From NCBI GenBank assembly GCA_017459075.1, contig JAFUDQ010000025.1, positions 57,708 through 121,707 on the forward strand: a DNA stretch of 64,000 nucleotides, given 5' to 3'. Position 1 is the stretch's first letter, and each line of letters starts with the position of its first letter. Shown here one piece after another: positions 55,767 to 63,696 of this stretch. The notes under the pieces are model-generated. The model was not told the DNA's origin and made no database searches. It was given only the letters and a program-made list of their open reading frames with translations. Source of the DNA: Bacteroidales bacterium (lineage in GTDB: Bacteria; Bacteroidota; Bacteroidia; Bacteroidales; UBA932). A program made the position numbers and the translations under genes.

Positions 55767-56960
55767 CTATTCAACATAAAGGAGAAGTCCCTTCAGATAC
55801 TCCCCTTCAGGATGATAAATAGATACAGGATGGTCTGAAGGCTGGGTAAGACGGGCCAAAATACGAACTTTACGCCCGGTCTGCGCTGCAGCAGAGAACA
55901 CGGTAAGGGCAAAAGCCTCTTTGTCAACCGCCTGAGAACAGCTGAAAGTAAAAATAAAGCCGCCAGGAGCCACTTTAGCTATAGCAGAGGCATTCAGCCT
56001 CTGATAAGCCCTTAAAGCATTGCTGAGGGCTCCCCTGTGCTTCGCAAATGCCGGAGGATCAACAATCATCAGGTCATAGGCATCCTCCGGAGCCTTTTTC
56101 AGGAATTCAATCGCATCGGCGCAATAGCTGGTATGCATTTCAGGAGCGAAGCCGTTCAGGGCCACATTCTTATCTACCATAGACATAGCTTTAGCAGAGC
56201 TGTCAACGGAATCAACATGAACTGCACCGCCGCCAAGAGCATAAACTGAAAAGCCTCCGGTATAGCAGAAAAGATTAAGCACACGGCGTCCTGAGGCATA
56301 TTTCTCTACAAGCGCACGATTCACCCTCTGATCAAGGAAGAAACCAGTCTTCTGGCCCTCACTCCAATTAACAAAGAACTTATGGCCGCCCTCTGTTACA
56401 ACCTCCTCCTCTGCACTGAAACCATCGGCCTTATATAAATAACCGTCTATAAGGTCAAGGCCCGCCTTGAACGGGGCAGTGCCGGAACTCTTGTCATAAA
56501 CAGCCTTAAGCGATGGGCCATAAACCTGGCACAAGGCTTCGCAAATCTGTTTTTTTGCCCTGAACATTCCTGCTGAATGAGCCTGAAGCACACAAACGCC
56601 ATTGTAATAGTCTATAATAAGACCTGGCAGATTATCTCCTTCTCCATGGACAAGTCGATAGCAGTCTGAATCAGGTGCGGAAACAAATCCGCAGGCTTTC
56701 CTAACCTCCAAAGCCTTGGTAATCATCACTTTCCAGAAGTCAGAAGGAAGATTCTCAAACTCAAAGCTAAGCACTCTTACGGCGATGGAGCCAATCTGGT
56801 AATGACCAATCGCAAGAAAACTGCCGTCTGAGGCATAGACAGAAACGACATCTCCTTCTGCCGGGCTGCCATTTATCTGGGCGATGGCGCCGGAGAAGAC
56901 CCACGGGTGGAAACGGCGCAGTGACTCTTCGCGCCCTTTTTTCAAATATATCTTAACCAT
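55767..56960 (-). CDS. rlmI: Class I SAM-dependent rRNA methyltransferase, RlmI-like
   Basis: 397 residues: an N-terminal PUA domain (about 1-75, YLKKGREESLRRFHPWVFSGAI) and a Rossmann methyltransferase domain with VLNLFCYTGGFSVYALGGG near 224-242, DSSAKAM and the catalytic region LMIVDPPAFAKH near 290. E. coli RlmI makes m5C1962 in 23S rRNA; the same reaction is inferred. The ATG overlaps the preceding exonuclease gene by eight bases, suggesting coupling. Confidence 0.88.
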   Translation of the reverse strand: MVKIYLKKGREESLRRFHPWVFSGAIAQINGSPAEGDVVSVYASDGSFLAIGHYQIGSIAVRVLSFEFENLPSDFWKVMITKALEVRKACGFVSAPDSDCYRLVHGEGDNLPGLIIDYYNGVCVLQAHSAGMFRAKKQICEALCQVYGPSLKAVYDKSSGTAPFKAGLDLIDGYLYKADGFSAEEEVVTEGGHKFFVNWSEGQKTGFFLDQRVNRALVEKYASGRRVLNLFCYTGGFSVYALGGGAVHVDSVDSSAKAMSMVDKNVALNGFAPEMHTSYCADAIEFLKKAPEDAYDLMIVDPPAFAKHRGALSNALRAYQRLNASAIAKVAPGGFIFTFSCSQAVDKEAFALTVFSAAAQTGRKVRILARLTQPSDHPVSIYHPEGEYLKGLLLYVE

Positions 56961-57603
56961 TGTGTTCTGTTTTATGTTCTGTTGGCACAGGAGGAGCCAT
57001 TTCTTCAGGAGTAAGAGGATTCTTCTCTGACGCCATCAGTCTCTTGTACATTTCACGGCAGACCCAAGCGTCTGTGGCGGCGTATTTCTGCTGTGATTCA
57101 GAGAGGTTTTCAGCCTCCCAGTTAGACAGCTGCTGGCTTTTGGAAATCCTCATTCCAAGGATTATCGCAGACATTTTCTTTACGCTCTTGTCTTTGATAC
57201 CCCATTCCCATACTATTTTCTGAAGGTCTACGAAACTCCTGGGCTCAAAATGCTGATAATGCTGAAGCCCCTTGATATCGTCGGCTACGGCAGCTCCTAC
57301 TTTAATAATATTCTTGTCTGACAATATCCTGCAAAGCTGCTTTTGCATTCCAAGAGTCTTTATACGGAAGAGAAAGGCCTTTTCTGAACCGCTGAGCTGG
57401 AGCAATGAAACTCCGAAATGGATTTGGTTTGCACTGAAACATGGCCTTGATTCTGTATCAAAGCCTATGATGCTCTTGGTCTTAAGATACCTTATTGCGT
57501 GTTCGAATTCTTTTCCGGGCTTGTCTATAACCGTTATGCTGCCTTCAAAAGCCGCCAGCGGAAGACGGGCGATATCCTCGTTATCTACACTCTTAACGTA
57601 CAT
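56953..57603 (-). CDS. 3'-5' exonuclease, DEDD family (RNase D-like domain)
   Basis: 216 residues with a DNA_pol_A_exo1 domain. Motif I GFDTESRP supplies D49 and E51, motif II lies around VGAAVADDIKGLQ, and motif III has YAATDAWVCREMY, consistent with the DEDDy type. Similar stand-alone exonucleases are conserved in Bacteroidota beside an RlmI-like gene; substrate (RNA or DNA) is not known. The ATG at 57603 is preferred to one at 57633 because it gives an 11-base rather than 41-base overlap with the upstream lipoprotein gene. Confidence 0.82.
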   Translation of the reverse strand: MYVKSVDNEDIARLPLAAFEGSITVIDKPGKEFEHAIRYLKTKSIIGFDTESRPCFSANQIHFGVSLLQLSGSEKAFLFRIKTLGMQKQLCRILSDKNIIKVGAAVADDIKGLQHYQHFEPRSFVDLQKIVWEWGIKDKSVKKMSAIILGMRISKSQQLSNWEAENLSESQQKYAATDAWVCREMYKRLMASEKNPLTPEEMAPPVPTEHKTEHNG

Positions 57604-58774
57604 ACTCTTCAAAAATCTTGGGAGTACTGGCAATCATCATGTTTCTGAGATCTTCAGTAAGATATTTGTCTTTCAACTCCACTGTAACGTAGGAAGAATC
57701 CCTCTCGGAAGCAGCTGTAACATAGACATTTACCCTTGGATAAGAAATCCGGTGGGTAAACGCGTTGTCCTTCCTGAGGAGCTTGTAGCAGGCCGATGAC
57801 ACCGTTTCCTTAAGGTCTATTACCTTAAAATCAGGTGCAAGGTAATTAAGATAGGTGATATACCTGTCCTGGTCTACCGCCATCACGGACTTCACAGCTT
57901 CCCTAAGCTCTTCTACAGGAATGTTAATGTCGTCCACCAGAAGTGCCTGGAGCTTTTTGTTTCCGTTCTCCCCACTGTCTGAATATTTTTTCATGAAATC
58001 AAGGAAACGTCCAGTGACTGTTGACGATGTATCCGGGGTTATAGCTGTATATTTTGCAGCATAATCCTTCCTGATTTCACGTTCCTTGTCGAATACTGTC
58101 GCATAAACACCGCTTCCAAGAACGTCTGAAGTAGTCCAGATGCCTATATTCATGCCTTCCCCGCACTGTGCCCATGCTTCTTCAAGCATGGCATGAACAG
58201 GTGAAATTACCTTTGAATAAGAATTTGTCAAAGTCCTGAGGGTATCGATGTCTCCGTATCCGTATGCAGAGGCATAAAGACTTGAAAGAACTACCAGTTT
58301 CGCTCCTGATTTATGGACAATCTTTTCAGTATCAAAGGCATTCAGGTAGCAGGCTGTATCAAGGGCGGCGGCAAAATTCCTTACGTTAATTTCTGAAAGG
58401 AGCTCTTCCCTGCCTCCTTCCACCAATGCGGAATAAGAGCCGTTATAACTGTCCAGAATAGGGCTGACGGTTTCTCCTGCAAAATCAGGAAGGCCGTCCG
58501 GCTTGGCCGTACCACTTATATTATCATACCTGTCACTCTGAATAAGGTATTCAGAAATAAGAAGGGCTTCTTCAGGCTCTCCTATTACAGCGATTTCTCC
58601 GTGAATATTCCTGGCGCGGTTGGCAGATATAATCTGGTATGTTGCCTGGGTCGTGTCTGAAATCAGGCTCAGGGCGAATTCACCAATCTTAGCATTGCTT
58701 GTTTCCTGGCTTTTGCAACCGGAAAACATTGACACAACTGCTACAGCGGCAGAAAAATATTTAAACAGTCTCAT
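57593..58774 (-). CDS. Uncharacterised lipoprotein
   Basis: I do not recognise this protein. From the ATG at 58774 it has 393 residues and a lipoprotein signal (MFSGC, cysteine at about 20). The remainder is an alpha/beta-looking protein with alternating hydrophobic segments (GEIAVIGEPEEALLISEYL, AKLVVLSSLYASAYG, NIGIWTTSDVLGSGVYATVFDKE). The overall look faintly recalls periplasmic binding proteins, but no motif supports this. It precedes the exonuclease with overlap. A TATTTTTG -7 element lies at 58796-58803 on the minus strand. Confidence 0.65.
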   Translation of the reverse strand: MRLFKYFSAAVAVVSMFSGCKSQETSNAKIGEFALSLISDTTQATYQIISANRARNIHGEIAVIGEPEEALLISEYLIQSDRYDNISGTAKPDGLPDFAGETVSPILDSYNGSYSALVEGGREELLSEINVRNFAAALDTACYLNAFDTEKIVHKSGAKLVVLSSLYASAYGYGDIDTLRTLTNSYSKVISPVHAMLEEAWAQCGEGMNIGIWTTSDVLGSGVYATVFDKEREIRKDYAAKYTAITPDTSSTVTGRFLDFMKKYSDSGENGNKKLQALLVDDINIPVEELREAVKSVMAVDQDRYITYLNYLAPDFKVIDLKETVSSACYKLLRKDNAFTHRISYPRVNVYVTAASERDSSYVTVELKDKYLTEDLRNMMIASTPKIFEEYVR

Positions 58775-58795
58775 ATAATACAACAGTATTTCCTG

Positions 58796-58803
58796 CAAAA
58801 ATA
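58796..58803 (-). promoter_or_regulatory. -7 element for the lipoprotein-exonuclease-rlmI genes
   Basis: The minus strand reads TATTTTTG, about 22 bases upstream of the ATG at 58774. No TTTG at the -33 distance. Confidence 0.4.
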
Positions 58804-58809
58804 GTAATT

Positions 58810-59442
58810 TTAGTGCAGATGTGAAAGAGTTTCCAGAATCTGTGGCAGAAGCATGGACTTTACATACTCTTCTTCCATGAAATGTGTGCCGTCATAAATA
58901 GCATACCTGTTTCCGAATAACTTTTTATATTTGCCGATGCTTACTACTTTCCACTTAAGGTAATGGTCTTTATTTCCGAAGAAGGCAAAGACGCTGCCTC
59001 CCTTCGGAGCCATGGCGGATTTTCCATGATTGCTGTATTTCTTCAGGGTTCTCCTTGTAAAATGGAGTTTCTGGCGGTCTCCCTCCCTTGGCTTGTATTT
59101 TCTGTCAAGCAAGGCTGTAACTCCAGGAATAAGAGCTATCAGGGAATAGAATTTCATCCAGAACGGGGCCCCGAGTGCCGGAGAAACCAGTATCCTGGGG
59201 ACATCGGCCACCCTTAAAGCGTGAAGTGCACCAAGGGACTCCCCTATCACCAAATCCGGTTTGAAGCCGGAAAGCCAATCCTCAATCTGTTCATAGGCCA
59301 CCTCAGGATCAAAGTCGTATGTACGCACCTGAAGGCAGATGCCATCCGGCAGCATCGTCTTTAATAACGATGGTATGCGGCTGTCAGAACCGCCTCCCAT
59401 TCCGTGCAAATATGCTATTCTATGCTCATTCAGTCCGTTCAT
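58810..59442 (-). CDS. Small alpha/beta hydrolase (YqiA/RBBP9-like)
   Basis: 210-residue alpha/beta hydrolase. RIAYLHGMGG near 8-17 forms the oxyanion region, the nucleophile elbow is GESLG with S69, and the catalytic histidine is probably in YDGTHFMEEE near 190. Length and motifs fit small YqiA/UPF0227-like esterases. A GTG at 59457 would add five residues; the ATG at 59442 is preferred. It is divergent from the C1 peptidase gene. Confidence 0.78.
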   Translation of the reverse strand: MNGLNEHRIAYLHGMGGGSDSRIPSLLKTMLPDGICLQVRTYDFDPEVAYEQIEDWLSGFKPDLVIGESLGALHALRVADVPRILVSPALGAPFWMKFYSLIALIPGVTALLDRKYKPREGDRQKLHFTRRTLKKYSNHGKSAMAPKGGSVFAFFGNKDHYLKWKVVSIGKYKKLFGNRYAIYDGTHFMEEEYVKSMLLPQILETLSHLH

Positions 59443-59444
59443 GC

Positions 59445-59475
59445 TTGTAAATATCACAATATTTTCTTAGATTCG
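59445..59475 (+). promoter_or_regulatory. Possible promoter for the C1 peptidase-pssA genes
   Basis: TTG (59445-59447), a 20-base spacer and TAGATTCG (59468-59475), which has one mismatch to TAnnTTTG. The leader would be about 20 bases. Moderate to weak support. Confidence 0.35.
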
Positions 59476-59502
59476 CAATTCAGAAACAAATTTATAAAAC
59501 AT

Positions 59503-60702
59503 ATGATTAAAAAATCCATTCTCGCAGTTGCTTTGGCAGCTATCGCAATCCCCTTCCAGGCAAGCGCCCAGAAGGCAGGAGACCCGGGACTTGAATTTAC
59601 CGTTGTAAAGGAGAATCCCATCACCTCTATCAAGAATCAGAACCGTTCCGGTACCTGCTGGTGCTTCTCTGCACTTGCATTCCTTGAGTCAGAGGCAATC
59701 CGTATCAACAATCTTAAGGAAGAAGATTATCCTGATTTCTCAGAGATGTTCGTTGTAAGCCACTCTTATCAGGAGAGGGCCGATGAATTCGTCCGCATGG
59801 ACGGTCACCTTGGTTTCGGTGCCGGCAGCTGGAGCGAGGACGCAGTTCATCACATCATGAAAGACTATGGTCTTGTTCCACAGGAGGTTATGCAAGGCCT
59901 TAACTATGGTACAGAGCTTCCTGTTCACGGAGAAATTGACGCTGTTGCAAAGGCTTATGTAGAGGCTATCGCTAAGAAACCCAACAAAACCCTTTCTACT
60001 GCATGGAAGAATGGTTTCAAGGGTATCATGGACGCTTATTTTGGCGAGTGCCCCACTGAGTTTGAGTACAAAGGCAAGAAATACACCCCCGCTTCTTACC
60101 GTGATTCCTTCAAGCTGAATGCCGATGACTATGTAACTCTTACTTCTTTCACACATCATCCGTTCTACACCACCTTTGCTGTAGAAGTTTGCGACAACTG
60201 GAGAAAGGATGTTTCTTACAATGTTCCTATCGACGAACTTATGGACGCCCTCTATTACGCTCTTGAAAACGGCTTCACAGCATGCTGGGGCGGCGATGTC
60301 AGCGAGGTTGGCTTCACACGTAACGGCACTGCCCTTCTTCTTGATCCCAAGGCTTCCACTTCAGGTTCAGACCAGGAACGCTGGGTAGGAAAGGCAGAGG
60401 AAAAGAAGGTAGAAGAGAAGAAGGCAGAGGCTCCCAAGGAGCTTGTTGCAGACCAGGCTTTCCGCCAGAAGGGTTATGATGAGAAGACTACTACCGATGA
60501 CCACGGTATGCAGGCTTTCGGTATCGCAAAGGACCAGTATGGCAACAAGTACATCATGATTAAGAATTCCTGGGGCGAGAGTGGTAAATACAAGGGTATT
60601 TGGTACATGTCTGACGCATTCAGCCGTGGCAAGGCCCTAGGCATCATGCTTCACAAGGATGCTCTTCCCAAGGCTCTTAAGGCTAAACTTGGAATCAAAT
60701 AA
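59503..60702 (+). CDS. Secreted papain-family (C1) peptidase, bleomycin hydrolase/PepC-like
   Basis: 399-residue cysteine peptidase with a signal peptide (about 1-22, ending ASAQ). The catalytic residues are C52 in SGTCWCFS, H334 in TDDHGMQAFG and N355 in KNSWGE, preceded by the oxyanion glutamine in NQNRSGT. The organisation matches C1B aminopeptidase C-like enzymes of Bacteroidota, which are exported. A lysine/glutamate-rich insert (KAEEKKVEEKKAE) of about 20 residues sits just before the catalytic histidine region. The stop overlaps the pssA start (TAATG). Confidence 0.88.
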   Translation: MIKKSILAVALAAIAIPFQASAQKAGDPGLEFTVVKENPITSIKNQNRSGTCWCFSALAFLESEAIRINNLKEEDYPDFSEMFVVSHSYQERADEFVRMDGHLGFGAGSWSEDAVHHIMKDYGLVPQEVMQGLNYGTELPVHGEIDAVAKAYVEAIAKKPNKTLSTAWKNGFKGIMDAYFGECPTEFEYKGKKYTPASYRDSFKLNADDYVTLTSFTHHPFYTTFAVEVCDNWRKDVSYNVPIDELMDALYYALENGFTACWGGDVSEVGFTRNGTALLLDPKASTSGSDQERWVGKAEEKKVEEKKAEAPKELVADQAFRQKGYDEKTTTDDHGMQAFGIAKDQYGNKYIMIKNSWGESGKYKGIWYMSDAFSRGKALGIMLHKDALPKALKAKLGIK

Positions 60703-61445
60703 TGAGAATAACCAAGTACATTCCTGATACTATCACCTCATTGAACCTCCTCTGCGGGGTCCTTGGGGTGATTTTCACATTGGACGGAAGGCCCGATATT
60801 GGCTTTCTTCTGATGATTGGTGCCGCTGTGGCGGACTTTTTTGATGGTTTTGCTGCAAGGCTCCTGCATGCTTATTCAGATTTGGGAAAGCAGCTGGATT
60901 CCTTGTCGGACCTTGTCAGCTTCGGTGTCCTTCCGGCACTTATGCTTTATGTCCTGATGCGGGACAGCAATGGTTTCTCTTGCTCCTGGGTTAGCTTCCT
61001 CCCGCTGATTTACGCTGTAGGAACGGCTTTCAGGCTTGCAAAGTTCAATATTGACGAGAGACAGCATATGTCCTTCATCGGACTTCCCTGCCCTGCCGCA
61101 GCCATGATTTGCGGCTCTTTTGCATACCTTGCTACCGTCAATCCCTTTGGCATTGCAGCTTCGCTTGCCAGCCTTGCCTGGTTCCCTCCCGTTTTGGCTT
61201 CCGTACTTGCTTTGCTGATGGTTTCTGAGGTGCCGATGTTTGCCATGAAGTTTGGCGGTTCTCATTCAGATGCCGATGCTTCAGCAACCCTTGAGAATAT
61301 CAAGCGCATTGCCTTCTTCAGCATCACCGCCATCGTAGCAGTTGTTACCATAGTCCTATCCCAAAACTGGTCTTTAGTTCCACTGCTCTCCTTCACCTCA
61401 TACATCTTAATTAATCTATTATTCTCCATAAAAGACAGGTTCTAA
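60702..61445 (+). CDS. pssA: CDP-diacylglycerol-serine O-phosphatidyltransferase
   Basis: Makes phosphatidylserine, the substrate of psd at 18.3 kb, from the cdsA product. The 247-residue membrane protein has the CDP-alcohol phosphotransferase motif DG-x2-AR-x8-G-x3-D-x3-D, seen as FFDGFAARLLHAYSDLGKQLDSLSD near 46-70. About six to eight helices follow. Translation is coupled to the C1 peptidase by a one-base overlap. A terminator overlaps the stop codon. Confidence 0.95.
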   Translation: MRITKYIPDTITSLNLLCGVLGVIFTLDGRPDIGFLLMIGAAVADFFDGFAARLLHAYSDLGKQLDSLSDLVSFGVLPALMLYVLMRDSNGFSCSWVSFLPLIYAVGTAFRLAKFNIDERQHMSFIGLPCPAAAMICGSFAYLATVNPFGIAASLASLAWFPPVLASVLALLMVSEVPMFAMKFGGSHSDADASATLENIKRIAFFSITAIVAVVTIVLSQNWSLVPLLSFTSYILINLLFSIKDRF

Positions 61446-61460
61446 ACCTGTCTTTTTTGT
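61430..61460 (+). terminator. Intrinsic terminator at the end of pssA
   Basis: AAAAGACAGGTT and AACCTGTCTTTT form a near-perfect stem followed by TTG; the pssA stop codon TAA falls in the short loop. It also works on the opposite strand for the barrel gene. Confidence 0.8.
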
Positions 61461-61517
61461 TACAGACTCTTCCTGATACTGAGGGAGACTTCCCTCTTGT
61501 CATTTAAAGTATTGAAA

Positions 61518-62251
61518 CTAGATATCCAAGCGTAGCGCCAGAGAGAAAGAAACGTTGCTAAGACCTTCTTTTTGCTCCAGCTTTACTTTTTCAGAAACTC
61601 CGCCTGATGTTATTTTTGAACTTGACAAGGATCCGCTTAACAACGTGGCAGACAGGCCAAAGGAGAACTTGCTGGAAATATTGTACATGTAAGTAAATTC
61701 AGACAACAAACCAATATTGTGCCCCCGTATCTTTGCACTATCCATAAACTCTACGTCTTCTTTGTAAGCCAGATATCCTACACCCTCATTCATTCCCAAA
61801 GCATGCCTGCCAAGCTTCCACCTTAGCCCGGCTACCGGTCCTATAAATGTGATATTTATTTATCTCTCAAATTTGTTGCATACGTACCGCTAGTAGTAGA
61901 CATGCTTACATAACTGCTGTTTTTAGCGAAATAATTCTGAAATCTAAGTCCTACACTAAAGTACTCAGCAGTCAGGTATGATGCTGTTATACTATAAGAA
62001 ATACCCTTTTTCAACTCTCGATAGAAAGAGTCCATTCTGGCGCCCAGGCCTGTATTGACTTTACCAATACGAAACCCTGGACCAACCTGAACAGCTATAC
62101 CAAATCTTCCATCAGAATCACCATTTACCGATTCATCAGTAGTCTCTATTTTTATGGATTCATCCGACGTTTCTATTCTTTGTGCATTAGCGTTTGCACA
62201 GCAAACGATGGCAATCGCAATAAGTATCAATAATCTTTTTAGCATATTCAT
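61518..62251 (-). pseudogene. Outer-membrane beta-barrel protein gene split by a -1 frameshift
   Basis: Two frames together make one small barrel protein. The first (62251-61856, 131 codons) has a signal peptide (ending ANAQ) and strands GRFGIAVQVGPGFRI and ISYSITASYLTAEYFSVGLRF, then stops after NLRDK. The second continues from about 61857 to 61518 with NITFIGPVAGLRWKLGRHALGMNEGVGYLAYKEDV and ends in a terminal barrel strand (SFSLALRLDI). Adding one A to the AAA run at 61859-61861 joins them as RDKINITFIGP. The cause may be a real mutation, slippage or an assembly error. The gene overlaps the upstream lipoprotein by four bases. Confidence 0.8.
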
Positions 62252-62964
62252 TTATTTGAAATAGCTTCATATTCTTTCTTGCCGGTCTCTGTCGAAACCA
62301 AGGACAACACCGGCCTTCCAACCATTATTCCCAAATCCAGAGAGCAGCATACATAATATTCCATTCCTAGTTTTACATCTAAGCTAAAAGACGATGATGA
62401 TTCTGTTTTTGCCGATATTTCAAATCTGCCGGCTTCCCTAATTTTCACTTCTGCCGATGAATTGTTTTTTGCATTAAAAACTTTTTGTCCATCGACCTTG
62501 ACTGTGTATGAAATAAGGAAACCTGCACCTGACGGACGATAAAAGTAAATGACTGCATAATCCGGATGCTCACTATTGTAAACACCAAAAGAACTGATAT
62601 CGGAAAGACCTTCTATACCTGAAATATGATATACATCTGCTGTTATACGGTGTATGGACGAGGCAAAGTTTGGTGATTTGTGTTCCTTTATATGAACAAT
62701 GTTACCTCCTGCTTCCCTCGCCTTTTCTTTTGCAATTGATAAAACAGCATAATACGAACCATTTTTTGTAGTAAAGCCACTATCACCAACCTTTATGTTT
62801 CCAAGAAAAACGGCATTCTCGGGCACGGTATCATTAATATCCAAAACAATCACTTCATCTTCGGGTGCTAATGCCTGATAAGACTTAACCAGATTAGTCG
62901 TGACCTTTGGCGAACACGCCGCCAATAAAAAGGTCAGAAATAGTAGTAATACAAATTTGTTCAT
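62248..62964 (-). CDS. Uncharacterised lipoprotein (DUF2846-like C-terminal half)
   Basis: 238 residues from the ATG at 62964, with lipobox LAAC (cysteine about 17). The N-terminal part includes VFLGNIKVGDSGF and AKEKAREAGGNIVHIKEH, a pattern seen in small envelope proteins. The C-terminal half (YAVIYFYRPSGAGFLISYTVKVDGQKVFNAKN onward) resembles DUF2846-like beta-sandwich domains. Function is unknown. It is transcribed from the promoter at 62981-63013 and overlaps the split barrel gene by four bases, so the two probably work in the same envelope process. Confidence 0.72.
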   Translation of the reverse strand: MNKFVLLLFLTFLLAACSPKVTTNLVKSYQALAPEDEVIVLDINDTVPENAVFLGNIKVGDSGFTTKNGSYYAVLSIAKEKAREAGGNIVHIKEHKSPNFASSIHRITADVYHISGIEGLSDISSFGVYNSEHPDYAVIYFYRPSGAGFLISYTVKVDGQKVFNAKNNSSAEVKIREAGRFEISAKTESSSSFSLDVKLGMEYYVCCSLDLGIMVGRPVLSLVSTETGKKEYEAISNK

Positions 62965-62980
62965 AGTATCAATTAAAACA

Positions 62981-63013
62981 CAAATATATGTAAAACAAAT
63001 GACAATAAACAAA
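62981..63013 (-). promoter_or_regulatory. Bacteroidota-type promoter for the lipoprotein-barrel pair
   Basis: On the minus strand TTTG (complement of 63010-63013), a 21-base spacer and TATATTTG (complement of 62981-62988) match the consensus. The leader to the ATG at 62964 is short, about 10 bases. Confidence 0.55.
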
Positions 63014-63083
63014 AATCCCTGTCATTTCACCGAGCATTTTCCTGTCATTTCGACCGAGCATAGCGAGTGGAGAAATCTCCGCC

Positions 63084-63121
63084 GGATAGCGCAAATAATC
63101 GTCTGATTACTTGCGCTATCC
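63084..63121. repeat. 38-base hairpin with related short repeats
   Basis: GGATAGCGCAA / TTGCGCTATCC enclose a second stem TAATC/GATTA around GTCT, with one mismatch between the stems. The arm sequence is echoed as GGATAACGCAAC at 63137 and 63188. Confidence 0.6.
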
Positions 63122-63353
63122 CTCAAAAACAAGGGGGATAACGCAACAATTCCGCCATCTACATGCACATTTCCCCTATTTTTTAAAGGATAACGCAACT
63201 ATTTGGCACTTTATTTACACCTTCGGACTCTGACCAACTAAATACAAAAGACACCAAGCTATTTAGCCGAAGGCCGACCCAGGGGGAGAAGAAGCGAAGC
63301 GGATTCGGCCGGGGGGTACGCCACCCGGTAATTAGAAGCAGCTGCCGTTCTTC

Positions 63354-63444
63354 GGGGAAGGCGGCATCAGCCGCAGGCCGGAGGCGTGGAATGTAATGGA
63401 ACGCCGGGAGGCCAGGGGGTTCGGGGGAGAGCATCTCCCCTGTA
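63354..63444 (+). repeat. Intergenic repeat family B, copy B3
   Basis: Contains GGCGGCATCAGCCGC, GGAATGTAATGGAA, GGGAGGCCAGGGGGTTCGGG and the GGGGGAGAGCATCTCCCC hairpin, ending TGTA, in the same order as B2. It lies just beyond the terminator of the rRNA operon. Confidence 0.8.
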
Positions 63445-63447
63445 TAA

Positions 63448-63483
63448 ACAAAAGACTCCGGTCGACTGATTGTCGACCGGAGT
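63448..63483 (-). terminator. Intrinsic terminator of the rRNA operon
   Basis: On the minus strand, perfect 12-base stem ACTCCGGTCGAC / GTCGACCGGAGT (63455-63483) with a five-base loop is followed by CTTTTGTTT. It ends transcription a few bases after 5S rRNA. Confidence 0.85.
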
Positions 63484-63489
63484 CCCGAA

Positions 63490-63603
<114 letters not shown>

Positions 63604-63696
63604 TATTTTTCTGAGAGAAAACATCTTCAGCAACCCTTAACTCCTCTTTTTCTTCATCTCTCCGGCTTATTTGTCCTTTTCCTGAATATCTATTCC

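Larger units (their letters stand above)
63014..63489. other. Repeat-rich gap downstream of the rRNA operon
   Basis: 476 bases with no gene. It contains a direct repeat CCTGTCATTTC...CGAGCA (63018-63037 and 63041-63060), a long hairpin (63084-63121), two copies of GGATAACGCAAC (63137-63148 and 63188-63199), a GC-rich block (63280-63330), family B copy B3 (63354-63444) and the rRNA terminator. Short frames crossing it are not gene-like. Confidence 0.6.

Noticed and set aside
61840-61880. Programmed -1 ribosomal frameshift in the split barrel gene
   Set aside because: The site GATAAATAAAT lacks a canonical X-XXY-YYZ slippery heptamer and no strong downstream stem-loop is obvious, so mutation or assembly error is likelier.
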